From: Gordius sp. MW1
Taxonomy: Eukaryota; Nematomorpha; Gordioida; Gordea; Gordiidae
NCBI GenBank assembly: GCA_964036665.1
Contig: OZ038528.1
Location: forward strand, 14,328,501 to 14,392,500
Direction: 5' to 3'
DNA length: 64,000 bases
The notes below the pieces were generated by a model that searched no databases, was not told the origin of the DNA, and saw nothing but the letters and a program-made list of their open reading frames with translations. The position numbers and the translations under genes are program-made. This document shows, in pieces, positions 34,918-47,200 of this stretch. Position 1 is the first letter of the stretch, and each line of letters starts with the position of its first letter.

Positions 34918-37490
34918 TTTTCGGGCGGGATATAGGCTAAATCCCGAAAAGGCACAATCCCGAAGCTACAATAATGCTACTGCTACGATTTTCAAATTTC
35001 CATATGTTTTTTAATTTTAAAGTTTTATCCATAATCAAGAGCAAGATTTGGGTGCCCCTTTACAATTTACTTATGTAAGAATCACATTTAATTAACCTCT
35101 GCACCAAGTAACATAATATAGCTTTATTTACAGATCACTGATGAGTATTAATATTTAGTGACAAGGTATAAATTAAAGGATGCCATTAATAATAATCGTT
35201 TGGAATCAATATCTAAGGTAATTTTAACGTATTTAAAATCAGGGAATCATTAATCCTATTAGGTATACAATAATGTTTGGGTATTATGTACTCAAGAGCT
35301 ATATTTGGGTGGAACCTTTACAATTTACTAATTATATAATTAACTGATATACGTTTGTTTGGTATAAGGTGGTGTATAAATAAGCAATATATAATAAATT
35401 TAAGTATTATATAAAGGATATCATCCCAGTGCTATCCCATGCCTCTAGATTCTTTTATAAAAGTTGATTAATGGAATATTTAGAACGTTAAGTGATATAG
35501 TTACAGAGTATAATCTCAGCAAGTAAACATATAAGAAATTTGTTAAAGTTTTTTTGTACTTTAATAGAAAAAATATTAAATTTTAAAAGGGCAATCTCTT
35601 TAGCCATTAGATTAAATAGAAATTATTCATACAATTTATGATGCTATATAACTTAATTTAGATCCTATAAGATTGTAAAGGGATCATTGTTAAATATGAT
35701 TAGTATCAATGTGCATGTGATTAGATAAGCTTTTGTATTAAGTTTTTGCTATTATTATAAGGCAAATTTATTTATAACTAAATCACTAACTATTTCTATT
35801 TTATTTTTATCTACCTCAACTAATGTTTACTTATTGATGTGCTGTTATATTGATATATAAGATGATTGATGGATGAAACTCTTACCCCAATTTTTACATT
35901 TAATGCTTACCAAAGAGCCTAGCAAAAAAATGCCTTAAAATCTTGTTCTTGTTTTAAAAAGTCTAATTAGAAAATGTTATAGCAGGTTATGAAAATCTGG
36001 TACCTATCAATAACTTTTTTAGGAATGTGAAAAATTTTATATTTTACCAAACTTAATTTCAAGAAATATCAATAATATACTTATTGTCATATAGAAATTT
36101 AAGTTAGACCCACATTATAAAAATTTTGTTTTGGAAAATATTACATGTATATTTCTGATACCATTTTATGGAATTTGTTGAATTTATGGTTATAAAATTG
36201 TAAATAATGAGTAATCTATCAATGAGTAAAAGATTGGTTATACTTTCATTCATTTAATCTATATATATCTAGCATAGGCTTTTATTTGATAAAATTAAGC
36301 TCTAACAATCAACAAATAACAATATTTTAGCTTTGTTTTATAATCTAATTTTATAGTTTTAAGAGTTTATACATTATAGTAAATATTATTAAAGCTTAGC
36401 AACTTAATACACAAAAATTCTAAATTAATGAACTCATTATACTATGTTTATTAAGTTACTTAATTATAATTTTCATTTTAATCTACAATAAATTAAATTT
36501 GATACTCATTTTTACACAAAAATTATCATTTTTATAGTTGTATATGTTTATAGACATTACATTTAGATTTTTTCATATTATTAAATATAACCTTATATGA
36601 TGTATTTTTATTTAAAGTGTCAACACTTCCTTAAGTTTGGACGATTCTATTAATTTTTGTTTTTAAGTTTTTTTTAGCCAAATTTTCTAAATTTATAGTT
36701 TGTACCTTATTTAATATGTTCATCATAAAATTAAAAAAGCTATTTTTGTTATGAGCAAAATTAGTCATATTCAAAGAAACTTTACCTAAGAGTTATCTAA
36801 ATATCTCCTGCACTTTTAAGAATCTCAGTATTAATTTAAGGAATCATTGATTTAACCTATTTATATCTAGAATAGACTTTTATTTGATGTAATTAAGCTT
36901 TAACAATTAACAAATGATAATACTCTAGCTCTGTTGTATAATCTAAAGATTTGTAGGAAGAACTGATACACCCTCTCCTAAAAAATCATAGAATGTTATA
37001 AATAAACTTACAAATAATTTGAATAAGCTATATAATATATAAGTGCTAAGAATTATAAGTTACCTTCATGTGAGATGTCAAGAGTTATCTAAATATCTCC
37101 TGCACTTTTAAGAATCTCAGTATTAATTTAAGGAATTATGATAACCTATTTATATCTAGAATAGACTTTTATTTGATGAAATTAAGCTTTAACAATTAAC
37201 AAATGATAAAGTTTTCCATCTTTAATTTTGGTATAATCCAAGTCTTTATGGGTCAGAATCAAATTTTTTCTACTCGACTTTTTAAATTCTAAAGATAATT
37301 TATAAATATTTAGATATTAAGCTTACTTATACTTTCTGTATTATCTTGATTTGTTCTCTCAACCAAATATTCATTAAAAGCTTGATTATATGATTGCATA
37401 TTTTTTACCATATGTTAATTGCCGTAAAAGTGTAGCATTAAAATTCGGGATTGTGCGCTTTCGGGATTTAGCCTAGGAACCTTTCGGGCT
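34918..37490. mobile_element. Unclassified 2.6-kb AT-rich element with CCCGAA-type terminal inverted repeats
   Basis: The left end (34918-34990) has GGCTAAATCCCGAAA, GCACAATCCCGAAG and AATGCTAC. The right end (37425-37490) has the same blocks inverted: GTAGCATTAAAATTCGGGAT, TGTGCGC and TTTCGGGATTTAGCC. The interior is very AT-rich with no ORF. It contains three related copies of a ~70-bp segment (TATATCTAGAATAGACTTTTA at about 36860 and 37150, diverged at 36260) and a direct repeat AAGAGTTATCTAAATATCTC at 36787 and 37080. Target duplication and superfamily are unknown. Confidence 0.65.
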
Positions 37491-38172
37491 GCACACAAGA
37501 TTTGATTTTTATATTTAAAGTGAGCCAAACAACTGATAATAAATTCAATTGAAAATTTGGAACGTTTGTAATTTGGAAAGAAAACTGTTTTTGCTTTTAT
37601 ACAATGCTATGACTTTGTGTATTTATTACATAAATTGACATTCACGTTATTTTGAGTTGTATGCACACTGCGACGAAGGACGAATTCCATATGTTATATA
37701 AATTTGTGACTTTGACCTTTGAACCTGAGGTATAAATAAAGTCATTTAGAAAAAATTTTGATAAAATACACAAAAATTTGTTATTATTGCATATATTTAA
37801 TAATTTATGGTATCTAAATTGTCTTTAAATGAATTTCTAAATAATTTTATAAAGTTATTTTTTGCTCTACGTCTTATTTGTAATTTATTGACATTGTTTT
37901 ACAATGAAATAAATAATATATGTGATAAAACGTATATTAAATTTAAACATCACTGTGTATCAAAATTTTGACCTTTCTTTGCAGATATTTATTATCCCTA
38001 TTGTGCTACAAGCTTGTGTACTAAGGCTTAAGCTTTTTAACATACATTAAAAGGTTATTTTTAATTTAAAAAATTAGAATCCTTGATAGGAAACAACAAG
38101 TCTACAATGTTCTCTTGAAAGCTGCCATCCTTGATCTCCCCATCATCACAATATTCTATTTAAAAGTTTGTT
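37491..38172 (+). promoter_or_regulatory. AGL upstream region with a candidate 5' UTR splice acceptor
   Basis: A strong acceptor-like TTTGACCTTTCTTTGCAG ends at 37984, about 190 bases before the AGL start codon, with no ATG in the AGL frame favoured in between. It could join a non-coding first exon further upstream. No core promoter motif was assigned. Confidence 0.35.
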
Positions 38173-38284
38173 ATGGCTGAAATTCCTATCGAGTATGAGG
38201 ATTATGTGGCTCCCCGAACTTACTATATCCATATTTTAAATGATTTAGAAAACTTAGAAACCAAATTATTCAGGCTTGCCAAAG
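38173..38284 (+). CDS. AGL exon 1
   Basis: It encodes 37 codons plus 1 nt; [16 protein letters not shown] aligns with human NEMEKLEKTLFRLEQG. The ATG is the first in frame after a stop. The donor is AAAG|GTATTT. Confidence 0.88.
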
Positions 38285-41200
38285 GTATTTTATTAAATAT
38301 TAAATTTAAAAATATTCTTAACCTCCTTAACTTTGATATTATTTTAACTATGTTTTATACCATTTTGACAGCTCTAAAATAAATTTAAATTTTTTGAAGT
38401 TATTTCATTTGATGCCCTTAGGTTTGCAAACAAATTTATTGTGATGATAGCGTTTTATTGCATATTTATAATATTGGGCAAGGTTAGAGTGATTTAGGGA
38501 GAGGCAAAATGACAAAAGGATTATCCTAATTTTGTTAAAAATTTATAAAACTTAGGAATTATAAAGTAGGGGGTCAGCTTATATTATTCATAAATTAAAT
38601 TTATTGACCTCTGGATCTATTTAATGGCTAGTCTTATTTTAATTTGTTTAACAATTCTTTACCATACTATCTGTATTCTAAACTTAGTTTATTTTTAATG
38701 ATTTGTATTAACATATCAATTTTCAAAGTATATTATAAATTGCTTAAAGACTTTTTTTTAGATTTATTTCTTAGCAAAAATTAATTAGTGTATTAACTAT
38801 TAATGTGTCAATTTTGATGATAACATTTCTAATTTAACATCAAAATTTAGTAAAACAACTCAAGTCTGGCTAATATGAGATAAGGGTGTATGTGGAGATT
38901 CCAGTGATATGGAAATTAACCTATGGTTTTTCCCATACATTTTGGGTGCTTAATCTTAAGATGTATAAATGTGCTCGTGATATTATGAACTGAGTTTTGA
39001 TAATCTTACAAAGTTCACTGGCTCCCCTAATACTTTTTATAAGTTGGCCTGCAATTTTAATAGCTAATTCTATAAATATATCAAAGAGTAGAGGATGATT
39101 TTTGGGAAGAATCTAAATAATATTGCTGATTAACAAATATGTGTTGCATTGTTGACATTCAAAATTTTTCAATGCATTTTTATGAAAAAAACGATACTAG
39201 GTGGTGAATCCACCAAGTTTTGTAATTATAGTGTTTGAGGCTAGAAAGCCGAACTTAACTCATAATTTGTAGACGGCTCGGCCCAACTACGCAACGATAT
39301 GTAAAAATAACAAAAAATATTGGTATTTTTAATTTGCTTAAGGTATGTTACTTACCTAGCATGCTGAAATTGCTTTAAAAGCCAATAGAGCGACATTTAG
39401 AGCTTGAAAGCTCGAAAATAGCAAAAGGGAACCGACCGTTCTAATATAGGATACTTTAAATTTAAATGCAACAGATTTTTGCTGGATTATTTTAAAACAA
39501 GTATTCATGATAACGAGTACTACAACAATTTGACAAATTTTTTGTTTAGTGAATAAAGAAGTTCTCAGTTCCTTTTAATAGTTTCTCCATAACTTAAGCG
39601 CGCAGGCCACTTATTATCAGCCCACACCTTTACATAGCCCTGAAAAAATGTTTTTCGTGAGCTTGACCCGAGCTTTATGTAAGAATTATATTAAACCCAT
39701 CTCGGCCTCGAAATAAAATGATCATAAAATTTTTTAATTTTCTAAAAAAATGATTATAGAAAAGAAGGAAGGGCTTATGTTTGAAACCAAATTAAGCGTA
39801 CGCTTAACGTAGTTTTTTTAAAACGATATTCCAATTCATTCCAATTCATAACCCATGAAAATTGATGCAAACGTTGAAATAAGGCACCACCGCTAAGCCT
39901 TGAAACATGGATTCGGCCCAAACCCGGCTCAATTAAACTTTTATGCAAAATTTTACATGTAAATCATTTTAGTATATTATAATAATTTGATTCGTAATGG
40001 AAACGAGTTTAAATAATGAATCCAGTTTCTCTTGCTACAACCTATTCAACTATTACTTTTACAAATTATCTAACTTTATAAAAATTATATTAATTCAACT
40101 TTTTTGAAAAAAAGGCTATTTGACGTATTTACTTATTTTTTTTATTCTAATAGCTACTATTAGAGCATAGTAAGGACATATTATATGCAATTTTGTAAAA
40201 AAATTATTAAAAACAGGTGGGAAGGGTTGGAGTCTATAAGATTTATGTATGCTGCACGGACTAATTATTTATCGCGATCTCATTTTAAAAACCTACTTTG
40301 ATGGGATTTAATTCGGGTCTGGCCTAGGGTGGGCTGCCCTATCAGGCCCGACCGACCCCAGCCCCAATAAGTTTATAAGTTTTTTTCCTCTGCCCGGCCC
40401 CAAACTTTTTGGGTTGGGTCGGACTTCAGGTGGCTTGTGCAGGGTTCTAACCACAGCTAGCTCACATCTTGCCATTTCTCATTATTTATTTCTAATTCTG
40501 CTACGTATTACCACGACAGGCGATATCATCCATTTCCATCTGGGTCCCTCGCTCCTTGGGCAGCGCGTTCACTTGTATTGCAATCATCCGGCCCCCAAAA
40601 CAGTGCATGTAGGAGGTCCTGATCATGATGAGCCCGAAGACGTGCTAAATTACATAGACGATGCCTTCAGTGCCAACTTTGACCCCTTCAAACGTCACAT
40701 TTACCGCGAATTGCAATGGTACAAGAGATCTCCTTACGCCTGTGACGAGACGGATGCCTTCGCGGAATTGGAGCTGGGCAGGAGTGGGACTTTTCGTTAT
40801 TACTTCATCGTCTGCGATGCCGAACACGAAAAGCTGCATCACCTACTCACCGAAGGAAGTACCAACGAGTGAGCACTATTTTTAAATATCCATGTCTTTT
40901 TGTCATGACCCAACATTCCTATACTAAAGAACTGCAAAGTAACTTCTTTTCAACCCGAACCCGACCAAAATCGATGTAGGGTTGGGTCCGGGTCGGGTTG
41001 CGGGTCACCCGTGCACTTCTCTACCCTATATACCTCTAGCCGTTTAAGGATGTGCCTTTTTAATTGTGTTGACTTAATAGTAAATATTAAAACGGATAAG
41101 GATGGTAATACAGCGATTTACCTAGTAAAGTTAAGGTGTTATGCTTAAAAAGTTAAAATAGTTTACGTTTTAAAATAACCAAATTATAGCTGTTCTCTGT

Positions 41201-44200
41201 ATCCCATTTGTCATTCAAGTCATTATTCTAAACCTGACCAACTTAATGCTAATAATTGACTCAATGATAAATACGGGGATACAATTAGGCCCTGTAATGC
41301 TAAAAAATAGCTTAGATACAATTAAAAAAGAGCGCTAGATGATTAGTATAAGGCAGGATTTAAGAGGTTTTGCGATTAAACTTGTGTTTTATTCTTTGAT
41401 TAACCCAAGGGAAGTCACAACAGGAGAAAATTATAGGGATAGATAAATAGGCTTGACATCAAAGGGCATTGTATATTGTAATTTGCGTCCTTCGGCGAAA
41501 ATCATAGGTTCAGAATTTTTTTTAAAAGGTACGAACGCGTAAATCCCCATTAAAACTTATCTCTCATGAAATGTGTTATGAATTTTTCGAACCAATTTAT
41601 TCTTAAGATAAAGGAAGGATTCTAAGCATTCCAAGGGCTGCTTATTTGTAGGATGGCTTGGATTTTGCGTGCAATATAAGTTGTGATATGCGTCAGATTT
41701 ATGCTTTAACGGGCTGATATGGCTGGTGTATTGCTCAAGCTAGCCATTTGTAAGATAGCTCGCACGCAAACACACCTCCACTGGATAATTGACCGCTTAA
41801 CCTCCTTGTCCCGAAATAAAATACATTAAAAAATTGATGTATATATAGGCCTTTTTATATTACATAATCATTTTTTGCAGGCTTAAAAACTATACCCTTC
41901 ACTTTTTTATCTTCATTTTGTAGACATAGTTAAACTTAAAACTGCGTGTACCATGGGATAGCTAATGACAAGTCTGTTTATATAATTGAAGATACGTATC
42001 ATAATTTTAGTGTTAGAATATAGTTTTTCAGCTTTGTTAATTGATTGATGTTTACTTTAGAATTGTGCTATTTTCCTTTATCTTGCAATTTCCAACTCGA
42101 CGTCACGAACTTTTTTTGTATTATAAACTAGCAATTAGTTATAATGGTCAAAAATAACTTAACCTGCGAGATGAAATATTGCGTTAGCCGGTATATATTA
42201 TTTACTAGAAACAAGTTTTTACATTTGCTATTATATGTGTTAAAAGCTGCTGAGTCGTGGTGGGGCATACAAAATCAAAATTTGACTTATGCTAATTGTA
42301 TAAAGTGAGAAATGATTTGGTATTACTATTTTTATTTTTTGGAAAATTGCTTAAATCATGACTAAAAACAAAACATCTGTTAGTTTATTTGCTTAAATTT
42401 GAGATAGATTCATTCGCCCTTGCTGTGTGTTGTGTAATGATGCGATTATTTTACACCCTTAGGGCCCGTCTTAATATACGATTCAACTTCATGGCGCCAT
42501 ATTTTTGTTTGTCCAAATATGCGATATATTTGTCGTGGAATCAACAATTTTAGTTTAGTTACCATATGAATATGCAATAATAAGCGTAATTAAAGGATAA
42601 ATATTTGTTTTATGAGCAAAATAACAAAAACCGAACAAAAATGGCGTGACGCTCGTATTAAGACGCGGCTATGTTTTAACATGCATTCGCTTTTTGAATC
42701 TAGATTCAAAATCGCATATTAAGACGCACCCTTAGATGTATTATTATATTAATAGCTGAGAAATCATAATTGTCATTAGAACAAATGCGACCTTCCAAAA
42801 TGTATAAATCAATAAAAGAACATCATTGAACCTTAAGTTATTGGAAAGGGTGCCGAGCCAAGTGATTTATTTTTGTTGTTGAGTGAAATGCGATATGCAG
42901 TTCATTCGTTTTGCGTCGATTAGAGCCCCATATTGTTAATAATTCCAATTTAAATCCGACAGAATGAGCGTAGCAAATTAGTCGATTTACCCTATATTTA
43001 TTAATAGTCTAGCCTGACCTTTCTTACCAAGCAGAGGCCGAACGTTGTTTTAAAATAAATCAGGGGGAGGGAGGATAATTAAAAACTGTGTAAAAAACTT
43101 CAGATAAAAGAATTTTCACTTTCATAAATTATATCACATTTATATATTACTAATTTAGACAGGAATTAATTTTATTTAACCAGCTTACGGTATCTAGACA
43201 AAAAAATGCTTTACTCTTTTTAACCTTTCAATCATTGATTTTATATTTTAGGGTCAATATGACAATGTTTAATTAGTTGTAATTTTATTAATGTAAGGAG
43301 CTCAAACGTTAAATTTTACATTTATGTTACCTGAACCGAACCTTTGCGCCTAATTTGAGGTCTTTAGATTAAAAGCATAGCAATTAATATTAAGATATTT
43401 ATAATAATAATATAACGGTGGCATTTTCTCTCAATAAAAATTGGCATTTATAAGTTATAATATATGACAAAAAAGATCTGAGGTCGCAAAACTAGTAATT
43501 TTTAACGATTTGATTTTGTGTAAAATCTTAGATCTTGAACGGTTATAAACCTATATCTATTGGTGATAAATACCTGAATATTTACGTATAATATAGTTGG
43601 CATTTATAATTTTATTAATGCAAATTTAAGAAATTTTATTCGCTAAGCTCTTATTTTATCGTCTCAACACGGACAGGACAATTAAAACCGAGCCCATAAA
43701 TTGCATAGCAATTAATAGACTAATTATATGTGAGGGAGCATTTCTTTATCGTCTATTCCAACATAAATCAGGCCGATCCTTATGCACGAACGGGCCAAAT
43801 TCGTGGAGCGACGTCGAAGCAGCACAACGGTCAGATCTGCGGGCAAACTTGAACTAGTACCCGATGCCACAGCCTCTCTTCCCATCCACTACACGCACCC
43901 GGGCTCTACGGCTGACGCCATTGATGTCGACGATTTTGAAGGCGACGGGTGCGGCATCTGACTAACCGGCTAACTATATTTTTATACCCACTTTATGCTA
44001 TGTATCAAGATTTTATTTAATCCTTTGCTCCCAACCTTTGCCTATTAGAACTGAGCCAAAAACCATAAATTGCATAGCAATTAATATGTTTTATATAATT
44101 TTTTGCTTTATTGTCTAAGTTTGTTTTTATTGAATTTGGCTTGGGCTTTATTGACAGCTACTAAAATTGGCCCATTAGCAATAGGTCCTATATTGCCCTT

Positions 44201-47200
44201 TCAATGACTCAACCTGATAAAGGAAATACGAAACGATGAATTCATAAAAATAGGGCGCGTTCATGAGTTTTTGACTTTATTAAGCGAATAAAATAAATTT
44301 TAATTTTTAAATTAAATCGAATTCTGCGCCACAATGCATTGATACGTTCATAATTTGTCGCAAATTTACATCTCTTCGCTGAACAATTTTCTGAAATCTT
44401 GAATCACTTTTGTACATAACTGACCAAAGATTTTTAGCGTTTTATTTACTGAATTTTCGCACTTCATAACTCTTAGTTTTGACTCCAAAAGAGCGCTCTT
44501 TAATCGACTATCATTTATGACTTAATCAAAAAAAAATAGAAGTCGAAATATTATTAATCAATTAAAAAGTTCGAAGCAGTAGGCTTCAGCTAACGGTTCT
44601 TGACCGTGATTTAGTATTAAATTTATCCCGTTTTAAAACAGTGTCTTGAATCTTTGCAGTTTTTAAGCATAAGACATGGTTTTTCATTGTATCAGCCATA
44701 AAGTAAACCTTTTATTTTTTGCGTTAATCAATAATTAAAGCGGTAATTAAAATAAATTTTCATTATCCACTTAAATCTAAAAAAATTAATAAATAAAAGA
44801 TTTTAGTAGTTTAATGCCATTCGACCATCGCCATCATCCTTAGGTGCGGGTACTTTCTCGTTGACCCTGCATTGGTTACGGGTCCGACCTCGGCGCCCAC
44901 GCCTTTGCCTCTAGACGCGGTGCAATGTCAAACTGTGTTGGCTAAATCGTTGGGGCGATTCGATCTGTGGCGCGCTCGCTTGGCGGTCACCCGAGAGTCT
45001 GGTTTTAACGCGGTCCATTTTACCCCGGTCCAAGAATTGGGTAGTTTAATAGCCCACTTATTTGCCTTAATTTAGCTTTTGATTATTTAATGTATTTATG
45101 TAGCCACTTGTTCACTTAATTGGAGGAATTATTCCTATCACGTTGATTTAGATGTTGTATAGTTATTTTCTCAAGAAGTATACAAAATATTGCTATAAAA
45201 ATGTATGACAAAATCTTTCCCTTTTAAATTAACTCTTCAGTTCAACCGTTTCCCTATTCAGTTACAAATGAATGAAGATCAAAGTCAAATAACTTGATTA
45301 AAAATTAGAATTATACAGTTTTTAATAAAATTATAGCTTCTAATAAAATAGAAACCTTTTTCAGACATGTCTCTTATTGGTGAAAGGATACGTTATATGC
45401 ATGATCTTACATTAATACCAAGGATATCACGGTGCTAAATTGCAATGGCCTGTATTTTTGTAAGCGTGTTGTTTGTATGCAGCATACGCCATCATCACTA
45501 GTACATAATATCCAGTTACCATGACCATTAGTATAGGCATTAATCGAGCCTAATTTCAGGTCCCTTGTTTTTTATATTAAATTACCTTCCTAACAAGAAT
45601 AAAGATCACAGAAAAAGGGGAAAACTGTGCAGTTTGATGTATTGTGTAATTAAACGTTAAATCTTTAAGTATGGTGATAGATTTAAATAATCTTTAAAAT
45701 GAATTTTTGCTTACAATAGACATTGTTTACGCAATCCAAATTATCATTCAGGCATCTCCAATTCAGCCTACTGCATCAAAGATCACTTTGCCCTAAATCC
45801 TCAATTTTACCTGCCATTGGAATGGAACTCCGAGCAAAGTGCTAGTGCGCGAGCCAACCCCGCATCCCCCGAAGATTCAACTAACAACTTGGCGGCCATG
45901 GAGGACGAAGAAGGCAATAACTCCACCACGACACCCCCTCAGCATAGAAGTAGGGAGTATATAACGTTTACTGTTAGTTAATGTTATTTTTTGGTAGCCA
46001 GGCACTTCTTATGCGCATAAATATCGTTGCTTTATTTGTCTGAATACTATCTTAAATTTTAACGGTAAATGAAAGTATAGGCATGAAATAAATTTGGCTA
46101 TATAGCAAAACTAATTTAGAGGTACTTTAAGATTCAATTTATATGACACCCAGAACAAAATATAATGTAGCGCGGTATCATAAATTTTTAAAATAGCCAT
46201 TCCAAGCGGCAAGTTATCATCGGCTGTTATGTTAGCAAGAGGATTTGTATATTTTATAAAAATATGCGTGTTTTTCACTAATGTTTTGCCCCAGTAGCAT
46301 AAATTGACATCGATCAAATTTCACACCAATGGTAGCTAGGTATTAATTGCTATGCAATTTATGGGCTCGTTTTTTGGTTGTCCGTTGTTCGTCCGTTGTC
46401 CGTTACCCTCCCTATCTATTTGCATTGGGTATATTAGGTTATCGATTTTTTAAATTAATGCATGAGAAAGAGGTGCCCCACCCCTCATCTCTATCTCCCT
46501 CGCTGTGTTATTTTTTAAATTAATGCATAAGATCAGGGTTTCTTTCAGAAAAAATGCTCCGGGGGGGTATTTTCAACTTCCGGGGGGGGGTAAAAATTTT
46601 TTTAGTTGTTAAACCATTTTGTATAATATTTACTCATGTTTTAAAAGCTTTCCTCTTTCTCCTGTCGCTTTTCTGTAATTTGTAAACGGGACATTAATGA
46701 ACACACCCTTTGTTTTTTGTTGAATAAATAAATCCTTTTTGTTGTAAAGAGAACAGACAGAGCCTAAAGCCCCACCTAAGGCTTCATCAAAAATTAGCCA
46801 TTTGTATTTAGATGTCCATGAAATCATACATTTATATGATGGTTTAAGTTTTTAATTTTGCCCATGTTTTTCACTTTCAGAGACTGAGCAATTAGTAGAG
46901 CTGCCAATACACACATCTTTATCAATTTATATTAATAAAATAAAAACAAGTTGCATAATTTTAATTACCAGCATTTTTATCATAAGAAAAAGAAGAGGCA
47001 GTTTTTCCCACTCCAGCAGAATTACAATTTTCATCTTGACATAAAACATGAAAATATATATAATACTTCTATATCAAAACCAAAATCTTTCTTGCCTCTT
47101 TCAGAGTTCATGTGAATTTCACTGCTGGAAGCAGAATAATATCTGCCTTTAACTTATATATATTTAAAATATCTAATGCTTAAAAATAATTACCATAATT

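Noticed and set aside
43690-44084. Host exon captured by a Helentron-like element in AGL intron 2
   Set aside because: The coding-like segment between two family end fragments fits AGL in phase on both sides, so an AGL exon explains it better than gene capture.
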